This document shows positions 18,867 to 27,771 of a stretch of 64,000 bases of DNA, piece after piece (within the stretch, counting starts at the first letter, position 1; the number at the start of each line of letters is the position of its first letter). A model generated the notes under the pieces. It ran no database searches, was not told the DNA's origin, and saw only the letters and a program-made list of their open reading frames with translations. The position numbers and the translations under genes were made by a program. Source of the stretch: Pseudomonadota bacterium (GTDB taxonomy: Bacteria; Pseudomonadota; Gammaproteobacteria; Burkholderiales; Rhodocyclaceae); the NCBI GenBank assembly GCA_018241695.1, contig JAFEDH010000021.1:218531-282530 (forward strand). Reading direction: 5' to 3'.

Positions 18867-19048
18867 CGCGCCGCATCCCCGGCAGTCTGCCGGCGCTGGT
18901 CCGCAGCCTCGCGGATTGCCCGGCGCACTGCTTCGTCCGCCATGCACCAGCAGGCGATTTCATCCAGCGTCCGATAGCAGCCGGTGCACAGGCCACTGTC
19001 CGGGTCGAGCTCGCAGATTCCGCAACAGGGGGATGTAACCTGCGGCAT
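18863..19048 (-). CDS. DUF1289 domain protein
   Basis: 61 residues from ATG 19048, whose A is shared with the TGA of the upstream isomerase gene; a start at 19072 is possible but lies inside that gene. The sequence SPCCGICELDP, CTGCYRTLDEIACW is the DUF1289 signature: Cys8, Cys12, Cys21 and Cys24, then a conserved T-x-D-E-I-x-x-W. These small cytoplasmic proteins are predicted metal or Fe-S binders of unknown role, often encoded in redox or tRNA-modification neighbourhoods. It is the second gene of the coupled operon. Confidence 0.8.
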   Translation of the reverse strand: MPQVTSPCCGICELDPDSGLCTGCYRTLDEIACWCMADEAVRRAIREAADQRRQTAGDAAR

Positions 19049-19650
19049 CAAAAGCCGCCCTGCTGCAGCCATCTCTCGATTTGCGCGAAGCGGTCCGTGC
19101 CGAAGAAGGGTTCGCCATCCACGAATATGAAGGGTGCGCCATAGACTCCGCGCGCCACTGCCGTATCCGTTTCCTGGCGCAAGCGTTCCTTCAGGGCCGG
19201 ATCTTCCAGGGCTGCTGCCGCCGCCGTCGCCGCATGCCCCTGCTCCCCGGCCACGGCCAGCACCACCTCGGGATCACCAATATTTCGGCTGTGGACAAAA
19301 AAGGCACGGAACAGGCCCTGCGCCAGGCACCGGGCCGCCACCGGGTCCTGTTGCTCCAGCCAGTAGTAAGCGCGTGCCGCCGCCTGCGTCGCCACCGGGA
19401 ACGGTGTCGGCCAGTGAAACGGCACGTCCAGGAAGCGGGCCGTGCGGAAAACATCGATTTTTGCGTAATCGCCCTTGAGCGGCTGATCCACCAGCGGGCG
19501 CGAACCGGTGGCACGAAACACGATACCCAGCAGAATGGGTTTCCAGACCACCACGCGGCCATGACGCTCGGCCATCGCATCGATGCACTCGCTGGCCAGA
19601 TAGGCGTAGGGCGAGGAAAAATCAAAATAGAACTCGATGGGGCTGGGCAT
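19048..19650 (-). CDS. 2-hydroxychromene-2-carboxylate isomerase-like protein (DsbA/GST-kappa fold)
   Basis: 200 residues from ATG 19650. The start MPSPIEFYFDFSSPYAYLAS is characteristic of NahD/HCCA isomerases and kappa-class glutathione transferases, where Ser in FSSPYAYL replaces the Dsb cysteines and contacts glutathione. GVYGAPFIFVDGEPFFGTDR near the C-terminus holds the cis-Pro loop. Such enzymes isomerise ring-cleavage products of naphthalene-type compounds or act on related glutathione-dependent substrates in the cytoplasm. It heads the five-gene operon. Use on an aromatic compound is inferred from the family only. Confidence 0.82.
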   Translation of the reverse strand: MPSPIEFYFDFSSPYAYLASECIDAMAERHGRVVVWKPILLGIVFRATGSRPLVDQPLKGDYAKIDVFRTARFLDVPFHWPTPFPVATQAAARAYYWLEQQDPVAARCLAQGLFRAFFVHSRNIGDPEVVLAVAGEQGHAATAAAAALEDPALKERLRQETDTAVARGVYGAPFIFVDGEPFFGTDRFAQIERWLQQGGF

Positions 19651-19750
19651 GGCGGCAGGGAACAGGCGATGAGGGAAACATGGTTGCTCACTTGGCCCCG
19701 GCTGTCCAGCCCCGGCAAGGATCACTGCCCCGGAAAGGAAGAATATTGTT

Positions 19751-19787
19751 TGTGCACTGCACCATTTTAATTTTATTCCTATACAAT
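19751..19787 (+). promoter_or_regulatory. phaC upstream region: TGC palindrome and -10 candidate
   Basis: The AT-rich gap before phaC contains GTGCACTGCAC (19752-19762), similar to the TGC-rich sites bound by PHA-responsive PhaR regulators, and TACAAT at 19782-19787 as a possible -10. No good -35 is at the usual distance. The PhaR link is by resemblance only. Confidence 0.35.
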
Positions 19788-19821
19788 GTCAGTCCTACCC
19801 GCCCTGTCAGGAGTGATGCCC

Positions 19822-21636
19822 ATGTCTGCACCGGAAGCCAAGCCGCAACTTTCCGACCCCAAGGAAATTGCCAGTATCTACGCCCAGGTTTCGGAACGGG
19901 CCGCGAAGCTCCTCAAGGACCAGATGAAGCAACAGCTGTCCCAGGGCCTGCATGCACCCTCCGATGAACTCGGCATCGCCCATGCCTTCATGGAAATGGC
20001 CGCCAAGATGCTGGCCAATCCCTACAAGCTGGCCCAGACCCAGATGGAACTGGTGTGGGACTACATGCAGCTGTGGCAACACTCCATGCTGCGCATGGCT
20101 GGCATGCACGCGCCGCCGGTCGCCGAACCGGCGCGCAGCGACAACCGGTTCAAGGATGCCCAGTGGCAGGAAAATTTCCTTTTCGATTTCATCAAGCAGT
20201 CCTACCTGATCGCCTCCCGCCGCATCAACGATGCGGTGGGCGAAGTCGAAGGACTGGATACCAACTCCCGCAAGAAGGTGGACTTCTTCACCCGCCAGTT
20301 CACCGATGCGCTGGCCCCCACCAACTTCGCGCTGACCAACCCCCTGGTGCTGCGCGAAATCGTCAGCACCAAGGGTGAGAACCTGCTCAAGGGCCTCAAT
20401 AACCTGCTGCGCGACCTGGAAGCCGGCAATGGCCAGTTGCGGGTCAAGATGACCGATTACGAAGCCTTCGAGCTGGGCAAGAATGTCGCCACCTCCCAGG
20501 GCAAGGTGGTGTTCCAGAACGATCTGATCCAGCTGCTGCAGTTCAATCCAAGCACCAAGGAACAGCACAAGCGGCCCCTCCTGATCATGCCGCCCTGGAT
20601 CAACAAGTACTACATCCTCGATCTGCGCGAGAAAAATTCCTTCATCAAGTACGCCACCGACCAGGGCCACACGGTGTTCTGCATTTCGTGGGTGAACCCC
20701 GATGCCAGACTGGCGCAAAAGAGCTTCGATGACTACCTCACCGAGGGTGCCCTCGCCGCCATCGACGCCGTATGCCGGCAGACCGGCGAAAAGGAAATCA
20801 ATACCATCGGCTACTGCCTGGGCGGCACCCTGCTGGCGGCAACCCAGGCCTATATGGCAGCGAAGAAAGACAAGCGCGTTGCTTCCGCCACCTATTTCGT
20901 CTGCCTGCTCGATTTCTCCGTCCCCGGCGATCTGGGCGTTTTCATCGACGAGGAGCAGATCACCAGCCTGGAAAAACGCATGCAGGAGCGTGGCTTCCTC
21001 GAAGGTTCGGAAATGGGGACCACCTTCAACATGCTGCGTTCCAATGATCTGGTCTGGTCCTTCGTGGTGAACAACTACCTGATGGGCAAGGAGCCCTTCC
21101 CGTTCGACCTGCTCTACTGGAATTCCGATTCCACCCGCATGCCCTTCAAGATGCACAGCTTCTACCTGCGCAACATGTATCTGAAGAACCTGCTGCGGGT
21201 TCCCGGCGCCATCACTCTCGACGGTGTGCCGATCGATCTCTCTCTGGTGAAGGCGCCTTCCTACTTCATCTCCACGGTGGAAGATCACATCGCCCCCTGG
21301 AAGGGCACCTATCTGGGCGCCACCGCCCTGGGCAGCCCGGTGCGTTTCGTCCTCGGCGGCTCCGGCCATATCGCCGGCATCGTCAATCCACCCTCGGCCA
21401 ACAAATACGGCTACTGGACCAACGCGAAGGCCAAGACCCTGCCGGCCACCCCAGAGGAATGGCATCACGATGCCAAACACCACGAAGGCTCCTGGTGGAA
21501 CGACTGGACCCAGTGGATCGAAACTCTCAATGGCGGTGAAATGGTCCCGGCACGCGATCCGGCCAAGGGCAAGCTCAAGGCACTGGAAGATGCCCCGGGC
21601 AGTTTCGTCAAGAACCGCCTCGACAAACCTGCTTGA
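19822..21636 (+). CDS. phaC: Class I poly(3-hydroxyalkanoate) synthase
   Basis: 604 residues from ATG 19822; AGGAG at 19809-19813 is 8 bases from this ATG and only 2 bases from an alternative ATG at 19816. The lipase-like box GYCLGGT holds the catalytic Cys332. Family marks include PPWINKYYILDL, the ISWVNPD segment, FVCLLDFSVPGDLG and the C-terminal GGSGHIAGIVNPP with the catalytic His. The enzyme polymerises (R)-3-hydroxyacyl-CoA into storage granules. Length near 600 and the absence of a phaE neighbour support class I. phaA and phaB are not adjacent. Confidence 0.93.
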   Translation: MSAPEAKPQLSDPKEIASIYAQVSERAAKLLKDQMKQQLSQGLHAPSDELGIAHAFMEMAAKMLANPYKLAQTQMELVWDYMQLWQHSMLRMAGMHAPPVAEPARSDNRFKDAQWQENFLFDFIKQSYLIASRRINDAVGEVEGLDTNSRKKVDFFTRQFTDALAPTNFALTNPLVLREIVSTKGENLLKGLNNLLRDLEAGNGQLRVKMTDYEAFELGKNVATSQGKVVFQNDLIQLLQFNPSTKEQHKRPLLIMPPWINKYYILDLREKNSFIKYATDQGHTVFCISWVNPDARLAQKSFDDYLTEGALAAIDAVCRQTGEKEINTIGYCLGGTLLAATQAYMAAKKDKRVASATYFVCLLDFSVPGDLGVFIDEEQITSLEKRMQERGFLEGSEMGTTFNMLRSNDLVWSFVVNNYLMGKEPFPFDLLYWNSDSTRMPFKMHSFYLRNMYLKNLLRVPGAITLDGVPIDLSLVKAPSYFISTVEDHIAPWKGTYLGATALGSPVRFVLGGSGHIAGIVNPPSANKYGYWTNAKAKTLPATPEEWHHDAKHHEGSWWNDWTQWIETLNGGEMVPARDPAKGKLKALEDAPGSFVKNRLDKPA

Positions 21637-21641
21637 CTCCG

Positions 21642-22085
21642 ATGGTGACGCAGCGCGTGGTGTTCGACACCAACGTGCTGCTCTCCCTCTGGGCCTTTGC
21701 CGACAGCCGGTACGCACCCCTGCGCGGTGAAGTCGAAGCGGGGCGCTGGACGGCCCTGACGCGGACCGACTGTCTGGCGGAGTTCCGCCGGGTTCTGGGC
21801 TATCCCCGTTTCCGGCTGTCCGATGCCCGCCAGGAAGCACTTTGGGCCGATTACGCCGCCGCGTCGATTTGCGTTACGGCGGCGGTCGACGCCCCGCCCC
21901 TGCCCCGTTGCCAGGATCGCGACGATCAGAAATTTCTCGAAGTTGCTCGCGATGGCCAGGCGCATTGTTTGGTCACGGGCGACAAACTGTTGCTCAAGCT
22001 GGCCCGGCGCCAGAAAATGCAGCACCTGTTCCGCATCATCACGCCGGATGTGGCCCTGGCGGAACTGCAGGCACACTGCGGCTGA
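21642..22085 (+). CDS. PIN-domain ribonuclease, putative toxin-family protein (COG1569-like)
   Basis: 147 residues from ATG 21642, six bases after the phaC stop. The PIN fold acidic residues are visible: VFDTNVLLSL (Asp), the Glu in TDCLAEFRRVL, DRDDQKFLEVA and VTGDKLLL. Proteins of this type are annotated as PIN-family toxins, but no antitoxin gene lies on either side, so it may be an orphan or a housekeeping nuclease. It probably shares the phaC transcript. The sequence has the same GC-rich character as its neighbours. Confidence 0.75.
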   Translation: MVTQRVVFDTNVLLSLWAFADSRYAPLRGEVEAGRWTALTRTDCLAEFRRVLGYPRFRLSDARQEALWADYAAASICVTAAVDAPPLPRCQDRDDQKFLEVARDGQAHCLVTGDKLLLKLARRQKMQHLFRIITPDVALAELQAHCG

Positions 22086-22276
22086 ACCGCCTCCCTCCGC
22101 CAATCCTCCGCCACACTCCTTTCACACACAACTGCCCCTGCCAGCATCGGGATACCATCGCCCATGGTTATCCCCCGTGCAGGGTATCCGTCACGCACCA
22201 GCAGAACCACGCCGCACAGGTAATGTAACCTTCACGGATTCGACAACCCTTTTCAGGAGCCCCGGGAGCTTTCACC

Positions 22277-23362
22277 ATGGACGCACAAACCGTCGCCAAC
22301 CGCCTGCCGGGCTGGATAGCCGGACAGTATCCGGAGGCCACCGCCATCTCTCTGGACAATCTGCGCAGCCCCGGCGGCGGCTATTCCAACGAAACCTGGC
22401 TGTTCGATCTCGTATGGACACGCAAGGGCCACCCCAGCCGGCTGCCCCTGGTGTTCCGCCTACAACCCACGGAAGCCGGCACCTTCCCCGAATACGATCT
22501 AGCCTTCCAGTACCGCTGCATGGAGCGGCTCGCCGGCAGCGGCATCCCTGTACCGCGGCTGTTCGGTTTCTGCGCCGACAGCCACCTGATGGGCGCTCCC
22601 TTTTATCTGATGGAGCAGATTCCCGGCCGGGCGCCTGCGGAAAACCCGCCCTATGCCCTGGAGGGCTGGCTCAAGGACTCCTTCCCCGAGGACCAGCGCA
22701 AGATCTGGGAACAGGGCGTGGACATCCTCGCCGCGGTGGCCCGGCTGGACTGGCGGGCGCTCGGTTTCACCGAGCTTGACCGGCCCGCCCTGGGCGCCAC
22801 ACCGCTGGCCCAAATGATCGCCCAGTACCGCAGCTATCTGGTCTGGGTGGAGCGCAGGCGCCGCCCCTATCCCTTCCTTCACCAGGCGCTGGACTGGGTC
22901 GAGGCCCATCCACCCGCCGACGAACCGGTAACCCTGTGCTGGGGCGATGCCAAGCTGGGCAACCTGATGTTCGAGGGCAGCCACTGCACCGCCGCGCTGG
23001 ATTGGGAAAGCGCCCATCTGGGCAATCCGGTTTCCGACCTGGGCTGGATGCTGATGCTCGACTTCGCTCTCTCGGAGGCCATCGGCATCCCGCGCCTGCC
23101 GGGCTTCCCGGATCGCGCGCAAACCCGCGCCCGCTGGGAGGCGCAAAGCGGCTTTTCCGCCAGGGATCTGGAGTATTACGAATTTTTCTCGGCCATGAAG
23201 TTCGCCACCATCATGGCCTCCATCACCTGGACTTTCATCCGCAAGGGGCTGCTGCCGGAAGACACCACGATGGACATCCGCAACACGGGAACGGCGGCTC
23301 TGGAAATCTATTCCCGGCGCATCGGCCTCGATCTTGGCATCACACCGGGGGTCGGGCCATGA
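22277..23362 (+). CDS. Aminoglycoside phosphotransferase-family kinase-like protein (ACAD10-like)
   Basis: 361 residues. APH/choline-kinase fold features: SPGGGYSNETWLF as the nucleotide-binding Gly loop, FRLQPT for the conserved basic residue region, CWGDAKLGNLMF as the catalytic loop (Asp with downstream Asn) and ALDWESAHLGNPVSDLGWM as the metal-binding segment. The catalytic loop has W-G-D-A-K rather than H-G-D. Such proteins phosphorylate small molecules; relatives fused to acyl-CoA dehydrogenases act on 4-hydroxyacyl-CoA. Its stop overlaps the next gene (ATGA), tying it to two paralogous proteins of unknown function. Substrate unknown. Confidence 0.82.
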   Translation: MDAQTVANRLPGWIAGQYPEATAISLDNLRSPGGGYSNETWLFDLVWTRKGHPSRLPLVFRLQPTEAGTFPEYDLAFQYRCMERLAGSGIPVPRLFGFCADSHLMGAPFYLMEQIPGRAPAENPPYALEGWLKDSFPEDQRKIWEQGVDILAAVARLDWRALGFTELDRPALGATPLAQMIAQYRSYLVWVERRRRPYPFLHQALDWVEAHPPADEPVTLCWGDAKLGNLMFEGSHCTAALDWESAHLGNPVSDLGWMLMLDFALSEAIGIPRLPGFPDRAQTRARWEAQSGFSARDLEYYEFFSAMKFATIMASITWTFIRKGLLPEDTTMDIRNTGTAALEIYSRRIGLDLGITPGVGP

Positions 23363-24495
23363 TCACGCGCTTCGACGATTTCTGCATCCACCAGACCTGC
23401 GAGCCGATTGCCCAGCCTGCCAGCAGCGACCGCAATTTCTACGATCGCTACTGGGCCAGCGGCTTCGATACCGGCGGCGGCTTCATGTTCGAGCTGGCCT
23501 TCGGCCTCTATCCCAACCGCCGGGTCATGGACGCCCATTTCGGGGTACTGATCGATGGCGTTCAGCACTGTTTTCATGGCTCGCGCCGCGCTCCCGAAGA
23601 TCGCAGTGAGCTGGTCGTGGGGCCGCTATCCCTGCAAATTCTGGAGCCCCTGCGCAGCTTCCGCCTGGTCATCGCCCCCAACGACACCGGCATCGCCTGC
23701 GATCTGCACTTCAGCGCCCGTACCCATCCCGAAGAAGAACCTCGAAGCATGCTCTATGACGATGGCCGGCTGATGATGAATACCACCCGCTTCACCCAGC
23801 TGGGACGCTGGCAGGGCCATATTGTCCTCCACGGCCGGCGCATCGAGGTGGATGTGGCACACACCCTGGGTGCGCGCGACAAGTCCTGGGGCATCCGTCC
23901 GGTAGGTGAACCCGAAGGCGGCGCGCCCTCCCGCGAACTGCAGGTGCCACGGGTTTACTGGATCTGGGCACCGCTCGATTTCGGCCACTTCGCCACCCAG
24001 TTCAATACCTTCGAGAATGCCGATGGCAGCGCCAGCCAGCTGGGTGCCTGCCGGATGCCCGCGGGCGATGATGTCGACGCGCTGCCGGCCGGGGGCATCG
24101 AGGCCATGCCGATCGCCCGCCATCGCATCGACTGGGCTCCCGGCACCCGCTTCGCCCGGACCGCACACATCGATTTGACCGATACGGCCGGCCGGCTCCT
24201 GTCAATCGAACTGGAGCCGCTGCTGCGTTTTCACGTGATGGGCGTCGGCTACCATCATCCCGAATGGGGCCACGGCGTATGGAAGGGCGAACTCGTTATC
24301 GCCGGCGAAACCCTGGAAGTGGATACCCTGCCCGCCCTCGATCATCGCTACGTTCATGTGCACCAGATGGTGCGTGCCACAGCGAATGGGCAGGTCGGCT
24401 ACGGCACCCTGGAAACCTTCACCCTGGGCGCCCACCAGCCCTCCGGATTCACCGCCTTTCTCGATGGCGCGGTGGATCGCAACTCCAATACCTGA
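23359..24495 (+). CDS. Conserved protein of unknown function, first of a paralogous pair
   Basis: 378 residues from ATG 23359, in a 4-base overlap with the kinase-like gene. No signal peptide or membrane helix. The sequence is rich in beta-prone stretches with repeated Trp/Gly motifs: DKSWGIRPVGEP at about residues 174-185 and YHHPEWGHGVWKGEL near 297-311. The next gene has matching motifs at equivalent positions (DHSWGVRP; HHGEWRGRL), so the two are paralogs. The layout recalls lipocalin-like or CrtC/AttH-type beta-sandwich hydratases, where ligand binding is possible, but that is a guess from pattern. Probably forms a functional unit with the kinase and its paralog. Confidence 0.7.
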   Translation: MITRFDDFCIHQTCEPIAQPASSDRNFYDRYWASGFDTGGGFMFELAFGLYPNRRVMDAHFGVLIDGVQHCFHGSRRAPEDRSELVVGPLSLQILEPLRSFRLVIAPNDTGIACDLHFSARTHPEEEPRSMLYDDGRLMMNTTRFTQLGRWQGHIVLHGRRIEVDVAHTLGARDKSWGIRPVGEPEGGAPSRELQVPRVYWIWAPLDFGHFATQFNTFENADGSASQLGACRMPAGDDVDALPAGGIEAMPIARHRIDWAPGTRFARTAHIDLTDTAGRLLSIELEPLLRFHVMGVGYHHPEWGHGVWKGELVIAGETLEVDTLPALDHRYVHVHQMVRATANGQVGYGTLETFTLGAHQPSGFTAFLDGAVDRNSNT

Positions 24496-24512
24496 TCGAA
24501 AGGAAGCCCATC

Positions 24513-25667
24513 ATGGCCAAAGGCGGCAGCATCGGCCCCCTGCTCCACGCGGACGAATTTTTCAGCCACCAGATCGTGGAAACCCACGCCACAGTGCAGC
24601 AGACCGACTACAACTGGGCGGAAAAGGTCTGCGGCATGGCCGCGGCGCGCGATGGATCGCTGCAGGTCGATTTCGGTTTCGGCAAGTATGTGAACCGCAA
24701 CGTGGTGGATGCCTACAGCGGCGTCTCGCGCGGTGTCGAACAGTGGAATGTACGCGCCAGCCGCGCGCTGGACAGCGACCCCAACCGTGTTGATGCAGGA
24801 CCGATCCGTTACGAGATCATCGAGCCGCTGCGGAAAATCCGCGTCATTCTCGAAAAGAACGAAGCCCAGCCGATCGCTTTCGATCTGCTGCTGGAAGGCA
24901 TCGTGCCGTGTTTTGTCGAGGAGCGGGAAGACCGGCGCACGGTGACGGGTTACCGCCGCACCGCCGACCAGATCCGCTACCACCAGACCGGTACCGCCCG
25001 GGGCTGGGTGGAAGTGGATGGCCAGCGCACCGAGGTCACGCCGGAGACCTGGATCATGACGCGGGACCATTCCTGGGGCGTGCGGCCCAATGTGGGCAAG
25101 CCGCCTGTCGACATCGCGCCCGAGCCGATGGATTCCGATCAGATGCGCGTGCTGGCGGTGTGGAACCCGGTTTTCTTCCAGCGCCCCGACGGCTCCTGCC
25201 ATGCCTTCCACCAGTATTCATTGCTCTACGCTGGCCCCGGCTTCCGCCACGAACTCGTACAGGGCCGGTTTGAATATCCCGACGGCCGGGAAGAGATCAT
25301 CATCGGCGCCGAACCGCGCGTCCGGTTCAATCCGGTCAACAAGCGGCTCCTCGGTGGCGAATTCCTCATCACCCTGGCCGACGGCCGGCAACGCACGCTG
25401 AAGGCTGAGGTCATCAGCGATACCGGCTTCCATCTCGGTGGGGGGCTGTACCACGGCTTTGACGGCAAGCATCACGGCGAATGGCGCGGCAGGCTGCATG
25501 TGGAAGGCGAGTATTTCGCCGACTGCTCGACCCCGGAAGCGGTGGCGCGGCTCAACCAGTTCCGCGACTGCCTGATCCGTATGTCCGATCCGGAAACCGG
25601 CGCCACCGGCTGGGGCAATTGCCAGACCTGGGTTTCGGGCAGCTGGCCCGAGCTGGGCCTGCCCTGA
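24513..25667 (+). CDS. Conserved protein of unknown function, second of a paralogous pair
   Basis: 384 residues from ATG 24513, preceded by AGGAAG at 6 bases. It shares with the previous protein the order of motifs: an N-terminal segment with H-Q, RNVVDAYSGVSRG, IEPLRKIRV (compare LEPLRSFRL), TRDHSWGVRP, GGGLYHGFDGKHHGEW and GATGWGNCQTW (compare GQVGYGTLETF). There are no membrane segments and no recognised catalytic motif. The conserved Asp-x-Ser-Trp-Gly-x-Arg-Pro core in both is a good place to look for a ligand or active site. It completes the kinase-like/paralog/paralog unit. Confidence 0.7.
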   Translation: MAKGGSIGPLLHADEFFSHQIVETHATVQQTDYNWAEKVCGMAAARDGSLQVDFGFGKYVNRNVVDAYSGVSRGVEQWNVRASRALDSDPNRVDAGPIRYEIIEPLRKIRVILEKNEAQPIAFDLLLEGIVPCFVEEREDRRTVTGYRRTADQIRYHQTGTARGWVEVDGQRTEVTPETWIMTRDHSWGVRPNVGKPPVDIAPEPMDSDQMRVLAVWNPVFFQRPDGSCHAFHQYSLLYAGPGFRHELVQGRFEYPDGREEIIIGAEPRVRFNPVNKRLLGGEFLITLADGRQRTLKAEVISDTGFHLGGGLYHGFDGKHHGEWRGRLHVEGEYFADCSTPEAVARLNQFRDCLIRMSDPETGATGWGNCQTWVSGSWPELGLP

Positions 25668-25691
25668 GCGGATTCGCGGGTTCCTGCCGCG

Positions 25692-26462
<771 letters not shown>

Positions 26463-26465
26463 GCC

Positions 26466-27104
26466 TTATTTCTTGCCGTTTTCGAGTCGGGCGCGGGCCA
26501 CCAGGGCATCGACCACACCAAGGAAGCGCTCGGGAGGCATGGAGGCGGGATCCACCAGCTTGTAGCGGCCATTCACCACCACGGCGGGTACAGCATCGAT
26601 ACCGAAGCCGGTGTTGAGCTGGGCCGCACGCTGCAGCTTGGTCTGCACGGAAAAGGATTTGTAGATGTCGGAAAATTTCTTGGCGTCTACCCCTTTCTTG
26701 CCCAGCCATTCGGGAAAAGCGGCTTCATCCATGGGCGACAGGGACTGGCTGACATGGATGGCGTTAAAGATTTCGCCACGCAGCCGTTCCTCGACACCCA
26801 TCGCATCGAGGGCGTAGAACAGCTTGGCGCCGGGGGTCCAGGGACGCGCCATACCGGGTACACGGCGGAAGGACACATCCTTCGGCAGATTGGCCAGCAG
26901 CTGGTTCAGCGCCGGCTCCAGGTGGAAGCAGTGGGGACAGCCGTACCAGAAGAACTCGGTGATTTCCACCTTGCCCGGTGGTGCGTCGGTGGGCTGGGCC
27001 GGATTAAGCACCGTGTAGTCCTGCCCTTCCACCGGCGTGAGCGCCAGCGCGGCGGAGGACAGCAGGAAGGCGGACAGGACGGCCAGGCATCGGAATACAC
27101 GCAT
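26466..27104 (-). CDS. dsbA: Thiol:disulfide interchange protein DsbA
   Basis: 212 residues with a signal peptide in the first 22 (hydrophobic LAVLSAFLLSSAALA), so periplasmic. The active site CPHC is at Cys56-Cys59 within FFWYGCPHCF, and the cis-Pro loop is GIDAVPAVVVNGRY. DsbA introduces disulfides into secreted proteins and is reoxidised by DsbB. It follows argS and the SPOR gene on the same strand (12-base gap). A dsbC isomerase gene is at 57264..57983 in this window. Confidence 0.93.
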   Translation of the reverse strand: MRVFRCLAVLSAFLLSSAALALTPVEGQDYTVLNPAQPTDAPPGKVEITEFFWYGCPHCFHLEPALNQLLANLPKDVSFRRVPGMARPWTPGAKLFYALDAMGVEERLRGEIFNAIHVSQSLSPMDEAAFPEWLGKKGVDAKKFSDIYKSFSVQTKLQRAAQLNTGFGIDAVPAVVVNGRYKLVDPASMPPERFLGVVDALVARARLENGKK

Positions 27105-27116
27105 GGAGAAGGCTCC

Positions 27117-27770
27117 TCAGGGTTTGGCGGGTTTGGCCGTCTTGTCGGCGGCCTTGGGTTCCACCTTCGCGTCCGGGGCCGGGATGGCCGCCCTGGACAC
27201 GGTGGCGGGAATGTCGTTCTGGGACAGCTGATTGCGGACCCGGTTCATTTCTTCCGGGGTCTTGAAGGGACCTACGCGCACCCGGTTGAGGGTGCCCTTT
27301 TCGGCATTGCTGACTTCCTGCACATTGGCCTCGACCCCCATCAGGGCCAGCTTGGCCTTGAGATTGTCGGCATCGGAGGATTTCTGGAATGCCCCCACCT
27401 GCAGGTAGAGCGCTTCCACGGGCGGGGCGGTTTTGGCGGGTTCACCTGGTGCCGGCGCGGGAGACGCGGAGGCGGCATCCTGGCCATCCGGCAGAATCTT
27501 GTAGAACTCGAAGCGCGGCTTGTCCTGCACCTTGTCCCCGGGCTTGGGGGGCAGGCTCTGGGGTGGCTGACCCGGTGTGGCCTCGGTCGGCAGGGCACTG
27601 TCGTTATGCGAAACCTTGTCCTGAAAGGGCAGCGGCGCCTTGTTCAGATACCAGACCAGGCCAAAAGCAATCACCACACCGATCACGAGGCCGATGAACA
27701 CGCCAAGCAGGGTGCCGCCACTGTTTCTCGGGGCGGAATGAACGGGGCGGGGTTTGTGGTCGCGGCTCAT
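27117..27770 (-). CDS. SPOR domain cell-division-type protein
   Basis: 217 residues from ATG 27770, immediately after the argS stop. A short basic cytoplasmic N-terminus is followed by a membrane segment (about residues 22-41), then a Pro/Ala-rich linker and a C-terminal SPOR domain of about 75 residues containing LYLQVGAFQKSSDADNLKAKL and NRVRVGPFKT. SPOR domains bind denuded septal peptidoglycan; the layout resembles FtsN. Position between argS and dsbA is common in betaproteobacteria. A short Ala/Lys/Pro tail follows the domain. Confidence 0.85.
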   Translation of the reverse strand: MSRDHKPRPVHSAPRNSGGTLLGVFIGLVIGVVIAFGLVWYLNKAPLPFQDKVSHNDSALPTEATPGQPPQSLPPKPGDKVQDKPRFEFYKILPDGQDAASASPAPAPGEPAKTAPPVEALYLQVGAFQKSSDADNLKAKLALMGVEANVQEVSNAEKGTLNRVRVGPFKTPEEMNRVRNQLSQNDIPATVSRAAIPAPDAKVEPKAADKTAKPAKP

Positions 27771-27771
27771 T

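Noticed and set aside
19807..21840. A 677-codon minus-strand frame opposite phaC
   Set aside because: Shadow of the strongly conserved PHA synthase; Gly/Val/Gln-rich product with no domain.
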